The notes beneath the pieces were generated by a model. That model was not told where the DNA came from and made no database searches. It saw only the letters and a program-made list of their open reading frames with translations. Made by a program: the position numbers and the translations under genes. A stretch of 64,000 nt of DNA from Cryptosporangium arvum DSM 44712 (lineage in GTDB: Bacteria; Actinomycetota; Actinomycetes; Mycobacteriales; Cryptosporangiaceae), in contig NZ_KK073874.1 in NCBI RefSeq assembly GCF_000585375.1, forward strand, positions 2,976,001 through 3,040,000, given 5' to 3'. Below are positions 34,018 to 43,150 of the stretch, in pieces (position 1 is the first letter of the stretch; each line of letters opens with the position of its first letter).

Positions 34018-37000
34018 GTGCTGCGGTTCGGTGTGCTGGGTCCGCTCCTGGCGCTGGGTCCCGCCGGTCCGCTGGACGTGAAAGGCCCACGTCACCGGGC
34101 GGTACTGGCCCGGCTGCTGGTGGCCCGCGGCCGGATGGTCACGGTGGACCGGTTGATCGACGACCTGTGGGGCACCGCCGCGCCGGACGGAGCGGTCGGG
34201 GCGGTCCAGACGTTCGTGGCGGCGCTGCGCCGGGCACTGGAGCCCGAGCGCGCGCCCCGGGCACCCGCGCGTGTCCTGGTGACGTCCGGCCCCGGCTACG
34301 CGCTCCGAGTCGACCCCGACGCCGTGGACGCGCTGCGGTTCGAGCGCGCGGTGACCGGGAGCCGGGATCTCCTCCCGGCGGCGGCGCTGGCGTCGCTGGA
34401 GTCGGCGCTCGGGGAATGGCGTGGACCGGCCTACGCGGACTTCGCCGACGCCCCCTGGGCGCGCGCGGAAGCCACCCGCCTCGACGAGCTGCGGTTGCTC
34501 GCGGTCGAGCGCAGGGCCGACGCGCTGCTCGGGCTCGATCGCCCGGCGGAGGCGGTGCCGGACCTGGAGGCGCAGGTGGGCGCCCACCCGGGCCGCGAAG
34601 GAGCCTGGCGCCTGTACGCGCTCGCGCTCTACCGCGCGGGGCGCCAGAGCGACGCGCTCGCCGCCCTCCGCCGCGCCCGCCGGATCCTGGCCGACAGCGC
34701 CGGCCTCGACCCCGGCCCCGGTCTCCGGCGCCTGGAGGCCGACATCCTGGCCCAGTCCGAGTCACTGCACCTCCCGGCCCCGGCGGGTTCCGCCGAGCGC
34801 CGCCCGGCCGAACCCGTCGAGCGTCGCCCGGCGGAACCCGTCGAGCGTCGCCCGGCGGAACCCGCCGAGCGCCGCCGGGCGGGTTCGCCACCCGCCGAGC
34901 GCGGGCCGGGACCGGCTTCCGCCGAGCGCGGGCCGGGACCGGCGTTCGCCGAGCGCGGGCCGGAAGCGGCGCCGTCGGGCGGGCGCGGCCCGGTCCGGAT
35001 TCCCGTTCCGCCCGGCTCGGCGACCGGGCTGGTCGGACGGGCGGAGGAGAGCGCCCAGCTGGCCGCGGTCGCGGCCGACGTCCGCGCCCGGCGCCTGCTC
35101 CGGCTGGCGCTCGTCTCCGGCGAGGCCGGGGCCGGCAAATCCGCGCTGGTCAGCACGTTCGCGGCCGGGCTGGCGGCCGCCGGGTGGACGACGGCCTGGG
35201 GCACCAACCCCGACGACCGCGCGCGCCCCGACCTCGAGGCCTGGACCCAGCTCCTCGAGACCGTGCCCGGCTCGGCCGCCGACCCGGGGCTCTCCCGGTT
35301 CGAGCGGCACCGCGCGGTGGCGGCCCGGCTGGAGAACGCCGCGCGCGCGGCTCCGCTGCTGGTCGTCGTCGACGACCTGCAGTGGGCCGGAACCGAGACG
35401 CTGGCGCTGCTCGCCGCCGTCGTGACCGAACCACCGGCCGGACCGGTGCTGGTGCTGGCCACGCACCGCTCGACGGACGTGCCCCCGGCGCTGACCGAGA
35501 CCCTGGGCCGGGTCGCGCGCACCGAACCGGCCCGGCTCTACCTCCGCGGCCTGCCCGCGGCCGAGATCCCCGCGGTGGTGCGCGCCACGATCGGGCGGGA
35601 CGTCGACGCCGGCACCGCGGCGACGATCCACCGCCGCAGCGGCGGCAACCCGTTCTTCGTCCGCGAGCTGGCCCGGCTGGTGGCGGACGACGGCGACCTG
35701 GCCGCGGTCCCGCCGGGCGTCCGCGACGTGGTGCGTTACCGGGTCGCGGCGCTGCCGGAGCCGGCGCAGGCCGTGCTGCGCCGCGCCGCGGTGCTCGGCC
35801 CGGACCTCGACCCCGCCCTGCACACCGTGCTCGCCGGCGACGCGGACACCGTCCTGGACGCCGTGGACGCGGCCACCGCCGCCGGTTTCCTGGTGGAGCG
35901 CGGTCCGCGCCGGTTCACGTTCGCCCACGCGCTGGTCCGCGACGCGCTGGCCGGTGACGTCTCCGCGGCCCGCCGTGCGAGCTGGCACGCCGCCGCCGCG
36001 GCCGCGCTGGAGACGCTCCGCCCCGACGACGTGGAGGCGCTCGCCACCCACTACGTCCTCGCCGACGACCCGGCCACGGCCGGCCGCGCCGTCCATTACG
36101 CGCGCGGCGCCGCCGAACGCGCCGAGCGCCGCGCCGCCCCCGCCGACGCCCTCCGCTACTGGAACGCCGCACTCGAAGCCTTCGACAAGCAGCCCGCCGC
36201 GCTCCCGACGCAGCCCGGAGCGACCGTCCCGACGCAGCCCGCCGCGACCGTCCCGACAGAGCCCGCCGCGACCGTCCCGACGCTTCCCGCCGCGGCGGGC
36301 CCGGCGCGGGCCGCCGCGGCCGTGCGGACCCGGCTGGACCTGATCATGGGCACCGTGCGGGCGCTCGCGCTCACCGGGCGGCTCGCGGCGGCGCGCACCC
36401 GGCGCGCCGAGGCGGTCGAGCTCGCCGGCACGATCGGCGACCCGGTGCTCACCGCGCACGTGATCGGGGCCTTCGACGCCCCGGCGCTCTGGCCCGACGC
36501 CGACGACCCGGTGCTGGCGCGGCACCTCGCCCAGGTCACCGAGCGGACGCTCACCGCGCTGCCCGCCGGCCGGAGCGCCGACCGCAGCCGACTGCTCGCC
36601 ACGCTCGCGCTGGAACTACGCAGCGCCGGGGGAGCACGGGCCGCCGCGGCCGCCCGTGAGGCCGAACAGCTCGCCCGGGAGCTCGGCGACCCCGGTGTGC
36701 TGGCCTTCGCGCTCAACGCCCGGTTCATGCACTCGTTCGGACGCGCCGGGCTGGCCCCCGAGCGGGCACGCATCGGGGCCGAGCTGGTCGCGCTCTCCGA
36801 ACGCGCCGAACTCCGGGCGTTCGAGATCCTCGGCCACCTCGTCCTGCTGCAGGCCCGGTCCGCGCTGGCCGACCTCACCGCCGCCGACGCGCACGCGGAC
36901 ACCGTCGACCGCCTCGGCGAGCGCTACCAGTCCCCGCTGGTCAGCGTCTTCACCGACTGGTACCGCGCGATGCGGGCGTCGCTCGGAGGGCGCACGGCCG

Positions 37001-37485
37001 AGTCGGCGAGCCGCTACCGCGCCGCCGCGGCCCACCTCGGCGGCCCCGAGATGCCCGGCCTGGACCGCGGCATCGCCCCGCTCGCGCGCTTCTGCGAGGC
37101 CGTGCGCCGCGGCGAGCCGCTCGCGGAGTTCGCGTCCGGCGATTTCGGGGCGTTCGAGCCCTGGGTCCGCCCGCTGCTCCCCGGCCGGGGCGGGACGCCG
37201 GAGGTCCCGGAGTCGCCCCGGGACCTCCTGTACGAGGCCCGCACCGTCCTGCACGCGCTGCTCGCCGTGCGCACCGGCGACCGCGCGCTGATGCTCCGGC
37301 TCCACGACGCGCTGCTGCCCGCGCGGGACGAGCTGGCCGGTGCGGGCAGCGGCATGCTCACGCTGGCTCCGGTCGCGCACTACCTGGGTGACCTGGCCGC
37401 GGCGCTCGACCGGCCGGACGAGGCCGCCGCCCACCACCGGCACGCCGCCCGCGTGTTCGCGCGCGCGAGCGGGTCTCAGCGGTAG
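34018..37485 (+). CDS. SARP-type (BTAD/AAA) transcriptional regulator
   Basis: A 1,155-residue AfsR-like regulator. Residues 1–95 form an OmpR-type winged helix (VLRFGVLGPLLALGP, VTVDRLIDDLWG), 95–245 the bacterial transcriptional activation domain, 330–640 an AAA/NACHT-like ATPase with Walker A GEAGAGKSA at about 368–376 and Walker B VVVDDLQWAG at about 447–457, and the rest is TPR-like helices. There is no C-terminal LuxR HTH. Two linkers (about 258–321 and 727–761) are built from in-frame tandem repeats. Start is GTG 34018. Such proteins often activate secondary-metabolite clusters, but no such cluster is adjacent. Confidence 0.9.
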   Translation: MLRFGVLGPLLALGPAGPLDVKGPRHRAVLARLLVARGRMVTVDRLIDDLWGTAAPDGAVGAVQTFVAALRRALEPERAPRAPARVLVTSGPGYALRVDPDAVDALRFERAVTGSRDLLPAAALASLESALGEWRGPAYADFADAPWARAEATRLDELRLLAVERRADALLGLDRPAEAVPDLEAQVGAHPGREGAWRLYALALYRAGRQSDALAALRRARRILADSAGLDPGPGLRRLEADILAQSESLHLPAPAGSAERRPAEPVERRPAEPVERRPAEPAERRRAGSPPAERGPGPASAERGPGPAFAERGPEAAPSGGRGPVRIPVPPGSATGLVGRAEESAQLAAVAADVRARRLLRLALVSGEAGAGKSALVSTFAAGLAAAGWTTAWGTNPDDRARPDLEAWTQLLETVPGSAADPGLSRFERHRAVAARLENAARAAPLLVVVDDLQWAGTETLALLAAVVTEPPAGPVLVLATHRSTDVPPALTETLGRVARTEPARLYLRGLPAAEIPAVVRATIGRDVDAGTAATIHRRSGGNPFFVRELARLVADDGDLAAVPPGVRDVVRYRVAALPEPAQAVLRRAAVLGPDLDPALHTVLAGDADTVLDAVDAATAAGFLVERGPRRFTFAHALVRDALAGDVSAARRASWHAAAAAALETLRPDDVEALATHYVLADDPATAGRAVHYARGAAERAERRAAPADALRYWNAALEAFDKQPAALPTQPGATVPTQPAATVPTEPAATVPTLPAAAGPARAAAAVRTRLDLIMGTVRALALTGRLAAARTRRAEAVELAGTIGDPVLTAHVIGAFDAPALWPDADDPVLARHLAQVTERTLTALPAGRSADRSRLLATLALELRSAGGARAAAAAREAEQLARELGDPGVLAFALNARFMHSFGRAGLAPERARIGAELVALSERAELRAFEILGHLVLLQARSALADLTAADAHADTVDRLGERYQSPLVSVFTDWYRAMRASLGGRTAESASRYRAAAAHLGGPEMPGLDRGIAPLARFCEAVRRGEPLAEFASGDFGAFEPWVRPLLPGRGGTPEVPESPRDLLYEARTVLHALLAVRTGDRALMLRLHDALLPARDELAGAGSGMLTLAPVAHYLGDLAAALDRPDEAAAHHRHAARVFARASGSQR
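34792..34974 (+). repeat. In-frame tandem repeats in the SARP linker (24- and 27-base units)
   Basis: About four 24-base units begin at 34792, 34816, 34840 and 34864 (encoding ERRPAEPV-like octads). They are followed by three 27-base units at 34894, 34921 and 34948 (encoding AERGPGPAS-like nonads). The repeats are near-identical at DNA level, indicating recent slippage expansion in a disordered Pro/Glu/Arg linker between BTAD and AAA domains. Confidence 0.9.
36196..36300 (+). repeat. In-frame 24-base tandem repeat in the SARP C-terminal half
   Basis: Four units, one of 21 and three of 24 bases (starting 36196, 36217, 36241, 36265), encode ATVPTQPA-like octads. They form a second flexible linker between the ATPase module and the helical repeats. 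Confidence 0.88.
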
Positions 37486-37862
37486 CGGAAGCCGTCGAAG
37501 AAGCGGCGGAACACACCCCCGGAGCGGGGGAGAGGCGGTGCCTGCGGCGGAGCGGTGGCCAGGCGGCGGGCGATCGGCTGGTCGTAGTCGGTGCGCACGA
37601 TCGCGTCGATCGTCTGCTCCTCGTCGAAGAACTCCGAGCCCTCGATCGTCGGGACGAACCCGACCAGCACACCGTTACGCATCACCTGGGCCTCGAGACC
37701 CGCCGTCCCGTCGGAGTCCCAGATCGCCTGGCGTTTCTCCGAGAGGTTCACGCCCACCCCGAACTGGTAGACGCTCACTTTGGCCGGGTACGCGTCGACG
37801 CCCCGGTCGCGGAGGGCGTCGACGACCCGGCGTGCTCGATTCTCGTCCAACGTGCTCCCCAT
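37476..37862 (-). CDS. Hypothetical protein
   Basis: A 128-residue soluble protein I do not recognise. It begins MGSTLDENRARRVVDALRDRG and contains VYQFGVGVNLSEKRQAIWDSDG and GVLVGFVPTIEGSEFFDEEQ, with a Pro-rich stretch and a basic FRRFFDGFRYR C-terminus. ATG 37862 is chosen; a TTG at 37907 would add 15 residues. It converges with the SARP gene (10-base 3′ overlap). Amino-acid composition and codon use look native. No function is assigned. Confidence 0.65.
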   Translation of the reverse strand: MGSTLDENRARRVVDALRDRGVDAYPAKVSVYQFGVGVNLSEKRQAIWDSDGTAGLEAQVMRNGVLVGFVPTIEGSEFFDEEQTIDAIVRTDYDQPIARRLATAPPQAPPLPRSGGVFRRFFDGFRYR

Positions 37863-37947
37863 GAAACCCGGTGCAAGATCCCTACGATCATGCCCGGCCT
37901 TAACCAAGATTCCGCTGTGAGCTAGCCCAAAAAGCGGGCATAGCCGG

Positions 37948-38607
37948 TCAATCTTCGCGGTCGAGGAAACCGGTGCGGAAGGCCCAGACCACCGCCTGGG
38001 TACGGTCGCGGACGCCGAGCTTGGTCAGTACCCGCTTCACGTGCGTGCGCACGGTCTCGATCGAGACGCTCAGCGCGGCCGCGATCTCCGCGTTCGACCA
38101 GCCCTCGGCGAGCGCGCGGAGCACGTCGACCTCGCGCTCGGTGAGCGGGTCTGGCAGCGCGAGCCGGTGCCGCTCGGGTGCCCGACGCCCGGCCAGCGTC
38201 GTCAGGAGCCGGCGCGTGACCTCGGGAGCGACGAGCGCGTCGCCGGCGTGCACGACCCGGATCCCGGCGATCAGCTGCTCGGGGCTCGACCGTTTGAGCA
38301 GGAAACCGTCGGCTCCGGCGGCCAGCGCGTCCTCGACGATCTGATCGAGGTCGAAGGTCGTCAGGACGAGCACGCGCGGCCGGGGGGACGGCCCGGCGAC
38401 GATCCGGCGGGTCGCCCAGACCCCGTCCCGGCCGGGCATCCGCACGTCCATGAGGACGACGTCGGGGCGGTGACGCCGGGCCGCCGCCACGGCGTCGGAG
38501 CCGGTCGCGGCCTCGCCGGCCACCTCGAGGTCGGGTTCGGCCTCCAGCAGCACCCGCAGCCCGGTGCGGACCAGCGCGTCGTCGTCGGCGAGCAGGACGC
38601 GGATCAT
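37948..38607 (-). CDS. NarL/LuxR-family response regulator
   Basis: A 219-residue regulator with receiver Asp54 (VVLMDVRMPGRDG), Lys in GFLLKRSS, and a LuxR HTH near the end (LTEREVDVLRALAEGWSNAEI, then ETVRTHVKRVLTKLGVRD). It is translationally coupled (ATGA) to the kinase gene upstream, so the pair form one two-component system distinct from that at 29232–31048. No target gene is evident nearby. Confidence 0.94.
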   Translation of the reverse strand: MIRVLLADDDALVRTGLRVLLEAEPDLEVAGEAATGSDAVAAARRHRPDVVLMDVRMPGRDGVWATRRIVAGPSPRPRVLVLTTFDLDQIVEDALAAGADGFLLKRSSPEQLIAGIRVVHAGDALVAPEVTRRLLTTLAGRRAPERHRLALPDPLTEREVDVLRALAEGWSNAEIAAALSVSIETVRTHVKRVLTKLGVRDRTQAVVWAFRTGFLDRED

Positions 38608-39770
38608 GCGGCGCGCAGTGTGGCCAGCACCTGGAAGCCGCCGTCGACCGGGCCGGCCTCGAGGGTGCCGCCGGCCAGTCGGGCACGTTCGCGCATGCCG
38701 ACCAGGCCACGGCCGGGTTGCGGCCGGGCCAGCCCGGTGGCCTCGTTGAACACCAGGACGCGCACGTGCTCGCCGTCGGGCGTCACCGACACGCGGATCC
38801 GCCCCGATTCGGTGTGCCGGACCGCGTTGGTCAGCGCCTCCTGGACGATCCGGTACAGCGCCCGCCCGGCGCCCGGCCCCAGCTCCACCGGCTCGATCTC
38901 CACGGTCACCTCCCGCCCCACCGCACGCACCCGCTCCGCCAGCTCGTCCACCCCGTCGATCCCTCGCGGTCCGAGCGGCTCGGTCTCCGCCGCGTCGTCC
39001 GGGTGCAGGACACGCAGGACCTGGTCGAGTTCGCCGAGCGCCTCCCGGCCCGTCGTCTCGATCGTGCCCAGGGCGTCGCGGGCGAACTCGGGACGCTCGG
39101 CGAACACGCGCCGCGCGACGCCGGCCTGCAGGACGATCACGTTCACCGCGTGGCCGAGCGCGTCGTGCAGCTCACCGGCCAGCCGGGTCCGTTCGTCGAG
39201 CCGCATCCGGTCGAGCGCGAGCGCCCGCTCCCGCCCCTCCGCGAGCTCGCGGGACCGGGACGCGGCCACGGCCACCCGGCGGTTCCGCGTCGCCTCGCCG
39301 GCCACCGCCGCGAGCAGGCCGATGATCGCGACGTCGGCCAGCGCCGAGGCGTCGCCGGGGCCCCGGGTGAACACGGCGTACCCGCTCACCGCGGCCACGC
39401 AGGCGATCGCGCCGACCAGCCGCGGACGCCGCCCGCCGGCCGCGAAGCAGGTGTAGAGCGCGATCCACGGCGGCCACTGCACGACGCCGACGTCGAACCC
39501 GGCGAGCACGTACACGACCAGCAGCGCCGACGTGACCGCGACGACCGTCTCCGGCGCCGTTCGCCGGGCGACCAGCGCCAGCGCCGACACCGCGGCCAGT
39601 GCCACGCCGAGCACCCCCGGCGCCCGGAACGGCGGCTCGGCCGGCACCACCGCGGTCAGCACCGCCGAGACGACGGCCAACCCCACTGCCAGCGCGACGT
39701 CGACCCGGGCCCGGAACACCGCACCAGTGTGACCGCCCGCCGCGGCGACGGCGTCACCCGTGCGGGTCAC
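38604..39770 (-). CDS. Sensor histidine kinase (HisKA_3/NarL-type)
   Basis: A 388-residue kinase. Four to five hydrophobic segments lie between residues 22 and 160. The phosphoacceptor is His202 in RTRLAGELHDALGHAVNVIV, the N box is VQEALTNAVRHTESG, and GRGLVGMRERARLAGG is the G2 region. The start is GTG 39770; an internal GTG 17 codons later is also plausible. Its partner is the coupled regulator downstream. Signal is unknown. Confidence 0.92.
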   Translation of the reverse strand: MTRTGDAVAAAGGHTGAVFRARVDVALAVGLAVVSAVLTAVVPAEPPFRAPGVLGVALAAVSALALVARRTAPETVVAVTSALLVVYVLAGFDVGVVQWPPWIALYTCFAAGGRRPRLVGAIACVAAVSGYAVFTRGPGDASALADVAIIGLLAAVAGEATRNRRVAVAASRSRELAEGRERALALDRMRLDERTRLAGELHDALGHAVNVIVLQAGVARRVFAERPEFARDALGTIETTGREALGELDQVLRVLHPDDAAETEPLGPRGIDGVDELAERVRAVGREVTVEIEPVELGPGAGRALYRIVQEALTNAVRHTESGRIRVSVTPDGEHVRVLVFNEATGLARPQPGRGLVGMRERARLAGGTLEAGPVDGGFQVLATLRAA

Positions 39771-39827
39771 TCCGGTTCACCCGCCAAGGGCTCGTGACCA
39801 GCGGGCGCGACCCCCGAAGCTCACCGC

Positions 39828-40526
39828 ATGACGATGACCGCTCCCCGGATCCGACGGGCGGCCGCCGGTTGGTGGCTCGGCCTGTCCGCGCTCGCCATCG
39901 CGGTGTACGCGCCGCTGCCCTACCTGACGACCTCGCTCGCCGAGCTCGCCGCGGACGACGCCGGCCTCGCGGCCAACTACGTCGACCGCCCGGCCGTCGT
40001 CCAGGTGTTCTTCTACCTGCACGTCGTGAGCGGCGGAACCGCGCTGGTGCTCTCCCCGCTCCAGCTCTCGGCCCGCGTCCGGCACCGGGTGCCCGCGGTG
40101 CACCGCGTCGTCGGGCGCGTCACGTTCGCCGCGATCGCGGTCGGCGGGGTCGCGGGCGCCGTGCTCGCGCCGTTCAACCAGGCCGGCCCGGTCGGCACGG
40201 CCGGGTTCGGCCTGCTCGCGCTGGGCTGGCTCGCCTGCGCCGGTGCGGCCTACGCGGCGATCCGCCGCCGCGACGTCGCCGCCCACCGCCGCTGGGCGAT
40301 CCGCACGTTCGCGCTCACCTACGCCGGGGTGATGCTCCGGCTCTGGCTCGGCGTCCTGATCGTCGCCGGGTCGAGCCTGGCCGGCCTCGACGAGGGCGAC
40401 GCGTTCGCGCTCGCCTACCCGGCCGCGGCGTTCCTCTGCTGGGTGCCGAACCTCCTGCTCGCCGAGTGGCTGCTGCGCCGCCGTCGCCCGACCGGCCACC
40501 GGCGCCCGCTCAACGCACGGACGTAG
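39828..40526 (+). CDS. DUF2306 family membrane protein
   Basis: A 232-residue protein with about six transmembrane segments. FYLHVVSGGTALVLSPLQL, HRVVGRVTFAAIAVGGVAGA and AHRRWAIRTFALTYAGVMLR are typical of DUF2306; the conserved His residues in HVV, HRVVG and AHRRW may bind a metal or heme, as in related cytochrome-b561-like folds, which is inference. ATG 39828 precedes a second Met (MTMTAP). It is divergent from the kinase at 39770 and converges on the GGDEF gene with 17 bases of overlap. Function is unknown. Confidence 0.85.
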   Translation: MTMTAPRIRRAAAGWWLGLSALAIAVYAPLPYLTTSLAELAADDAGLAANYVDRPAVVQVFFYLHVVSGGTALVLSPLQLSARVRHRVPAVHRVVGRVTFAAIAVGGVAGAVLAPFNQAGPVGTAGFGLLALGWLACAGAAYAAIRRRDVAAHRRWAIRTFALTYAGVMLRLWLGVLIVAGSSLAGLDEGDAFALAYPAAAFLCWVPNLLLAEWLLRRRRPTGHRRPLNART

Positions 40527-42072
40527 CCAGCTCCACCCGGTCGCGCCCGTTCCGCTTCGCCGCGTAGAGCGCGAGGTCGGCCGCCTCCAGCAGGGCGTCG
40601 GCGTCCACGGGTGCGGTCCCGCAGGCCACGCCGGCCGAGAAGCTGACCCGCACCGTCTCCCCGGCGACCTCCAGCGCGGTGCCCGCGACCAGCGTCCGCA
40701 GCCGATCGACGCAGGTGTGCGCGGCGTCGCTCGCCACCCCGGGCAGCAGCAGCACGAACTCCTCGCCGCCGTAGCGGGCCAGCACATCGTCCGGGCGCGC
40801 CCCGGACGCGAGCAGGTGCGCCACCGCGACCAGCACCCGGTCACCGGCCGCGTGCCCGTACCGGTCGTTGACCTGCTTGAAGTGGTCGACGTCGATGAGC
40901 GCGACGCTCAGCGGCCCGGTGTGCCCGCGCTCGGCGTCGGCGAGGACGTTCATCAGGTGCCGCCGGTTGTGCAGACCGGTCAGCGCGTCACGCACCGCCT
41001 GCTCGGCCAGGTCGGCGCGGAGCCGCTCGATCGTCGTGATCTGCTCCCGGAGCTGCTCGTTCGCCGCCTCCAGCGCCCGGTGCTGGGCCCGGTGCGCGGT
41101 GACGTCCCTGGCGATCATCACCCAGCCCGCGAACGACCCGGTGCGGTCATGGATCACCCGGGTGCGGATCTCCAGGTCGAGGCCGAGGCGCCCGGACGCG
41201 AAGACGAAGTCGGTGTCTTCCGGTTCGAGCAGCGGGAACGTCGGGTCGATCGAGTCCACCGCGACGCCGATCGGGTCGTCGACCCACGGTGCGCTGCCGA
41301 CGATCAGCTGCCGGCCGACCGCGTTCGCGTCGGCCACGAACCCGTCCCGGTCGATGACGACGACGCCGTCGGCGAGTGCGTCGATGAGCTGGGCGCGGGC
41401 GATCGGGAGCCACTCGATCGACCGCCGGGTGAGCGCGCCGTACGCGAGCCCCGCGCTGATCACCGTCCCGATCAGCGTGACGTCGTTGTTGTGCAGCACG
41501 GTGACCGCGACCAGGTTCACCACGATCGGCGGTAACGCGATGAGCGCCAGCCAACCGGCGACCCGGCGGGTGAACGCCGACCGCCGGTACGCGTAGCGCA
41601 ACGCCCGGTACGCGCAGGTCAGCGTCACCGCGTAGCAGTAGAGGAAGTGCAGCGTGTAGCCCAGGCCGAAGACCGGCTGCCAGGAGCCGTCGGCGGCCCG
41701 CTCGACACCGTCGAAGAACACGCCGGTGGCCAGCGCGACGACCACGAGCAGGGGCTCGACGGCGAGCAGGGCCGCCACCGGGCGGCGCGGGCGCCACCGG
41801 CGGCCGGCGACCACCTCGGTGAGCCCGAGGTAGCCCACGACGATCAGGACGTGCCCGGCGATACCGACCGCGGCCAGCGGCAGGGTCCAGGCGGGGTCGC
41901 CCACGCCGGCGTTGATCGCGGCCGCCACCGACCAGCCGGTGATCCCCGTGGTCGCGACGCCCAGCGGGGTACCGGCCGGGACCCGCGCCCGGTGACGGAA
42001 CGCGGTGGCGGCGGTGACGGCCCCGGCGAGCGCGCTGAGCGAGAACGTGACGGTGAGGAGCACACCCCCCAT
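40510..42072 (-). CDS. Diguanylate cyclase with 7TM-type sensor, PAS and GGDEF domains
   Basis: A 520-residue membrane protein. Residues 1–220 carry about seven hydrophobic helices resembling the N-terminal 7TM histidine-kinase sensor. A PAS-like domain (about 225–335, with LADGVVVIDRDGFVADANA and a PAC end GWVMIARDVTAHRAQ) and a coiled coil follow. The GGDEF domain has an intact RYGGEEF with GGEEF at 435–439, so catalysis (2 GTP to cyclic di-GMP) is expected. No clear inhibitory I-site RxxD is seen just before it. ATG 42072 follows GGGAGG. Confidence 0.92.
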   Translation of the reverse strand: MGGVLLTVTFSLSALAGAVTAATAFRHRARVPAGTPLGVATTGITGWSVAAAINAGVGDPAWTLPLAAVGIAGHVLIVVGYLGLTEVVAGRRWRPRRPVAALLAVEPLLVVVALATGVFFDGVERAADGSWQPVFGLGYTLHFLYCYAVTLTCAYRALRYAYRRSAFTRRVAGWLALIALPPIVVNLVAVTVLHNNDVTLIGTVISAGLAYGALTRRSIEWLPIARAQLIDALADGVVVIDRDGFVADANAVGRQLIVGSAPWVDDPIGVAVDSIDPTFPLLEPEDTDFVFASGRLGLDLEIRTRVIHDRTGSFAGWVMIARDVTAHRAQHRALEAANEQLREQITTIERLRADLAEQAVRDALTGLHNRRHLMNVLADAERGHTGPLSVALIDVDHFKQVNDRYGHAAGDRVLVAVAHLLASGARPDDVLARYGGEEFVLLLPGVASDAAHTCVDRLRTLVAGTALEVAGETVRVSFSAGVACGTAPVDADALLEAADLALYAAKRNGRDRVELATSVR

Positions 42073-42143
42073 CGGCCCGCCCTCCCTGTCGCTCCGCCGC
42101 ACCGTGCGTCACGCCGGGCGCGAAGGGCACCACAGTAGCTAAC

Positions 42144-42527
42144 TCAACGAAGGGCTGGCCGCACTCTGCGCGAGTTACCCGGCTTTTCGGAGTGGTCCTC
42201 GGGTTGGTCGCCCAGCCGGGCCAGCGCTTGTTCGGCCTCGTGTCCGCGCGCACGCAGCGCGTCGATGCTGCGCCGGATCGCGTCGCCGCCGTCGGCCGTG
42301 CGCGTGGCCAGGTCCTTCACCTCGGACGCGACGATCGCGAACCCGCGCCCGGCCGCACCGGCCCGGGCGGCCTCGACCGAGGCGTTGAGCGCGAGCAGCT
42401 TCGTCTGCGCAGCGACGCTGTTCAGCAACTCGACGAACGCCTCGATCTCGGCGCTCGCCTCCACCACCGCGCGGATCGCGTCGGCGGATCGCCGTAGCGC
42501 GTCGTCCGTCGTCTGCTCCGTGTGCAC
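42144..42527 (-). CDS. Miniature MCP signalling-hairpin protein
   Basis: A 127-residue soluble protein consisting almost only of the chemoreceptor signalling tip. [20 protein letters not shown] (38–57) and [17 protein letters not shown] (60–76) match the conserved hairpin of methyl-accepting proteins. There is no sensor domain, membrane helix or HAMP. GTG 42527 follows GGAGGAG. It lies upstream of the GGDEF gene on the same strand (71-bp gap). In a host without visible che genes it may be a scaffold or a regulator of a signalling kinase. Function is unknown. Confidence 0.78.
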   Translation of the reverse strand: MHTEQTTDDALRRSADAIRAVVEASAEIEAFVELLNSVAAQTKLLALNASVEAARAGAAGRGFAIVASEVKDLATRTADGGDAIRRSIDALRARGHEAEQALARLGDQPEDHSEKPGNSRRVRPALR

Positions 42528-42718
42528 CGCTCTGCTCCTCCGTTCGCCGGCCCACTGTTCTCGGTCGGCCGAGGTGGTGGTCGGCTGAGTGGATGTCGCG
42601 CAGATCACCTGAGGCTGGTGGGAAATCTGGGGCGAATGAGTCCGTAACTGGGCTGAACAGCGAGGCGTCGCGCTGCGTGTACGGCATGGGGGCACCGCAC
42701 GAGCCGAAGAAGGTGGCC

Positions 42719-43051
42719 ATGCCAGACGTCGTCTACGCGCTCTACGGCGACCCGGGGACCCGGGCCGACCGGCAGCCACGCTGGGTGGTGTGCGCCGACC
42801 AGCTGCCCGCGGCGCTGGCCGCACTGCACCAGTGTGGACTGTGCGAGCTCGAGGTCCGCACCGGCGACGGACGTCCGCTCGCGCCCGCCGACCTCGCCAC
42901 CCGCTACGTCGGAACCGACGAGTTCTGCGGTTTCCACGTGTTCGAGGCCGCGGTGACGTTCGACGGCCGGGAGCTCGTGCGCACCCGGTACGCGGTTCCG
43001 GACTGCGCCTGCACCGCGATGCCGCACCGGCTCGCCGGTACGCCGGTCTGA
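42719..43051 (+). CDS. Hypothetical protein
   Basis: A 110-residue soluble protein that I do not recognise. It begins [20 protein letters not shown] and contains a Cys pair in [15 protein letters not shown] and another in [12 protein letters not shown], so a metal site or disulfides are possible. ATG 42719 follows an AAGG site; an in-frame ATG at 42683 is an alternative. It is divergent from the MCP-hairpin gene. Composition is like the neighbours. No function is assigned. Confidence 0.65.
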   Translation: MPDVVYALYGDPGTRADRQPRWVVCADQLPAALAALHQCGLCELEVRTGDGRPLAPADLATRYVGTDEFCGFHVFEAAVTFDGRELVRTRYAVPDCACTAMPHRLAGTPV

Positions 43052-43150
43052 GCTCGGAACCGATTCGTTATCTTTTTCTGCGAATTCCGGTTGCGGTGTG
43101 TGTTGAGTTGATCGTCTCCTGTGATCGGCACGGGGAGGAGACGCGCGACG

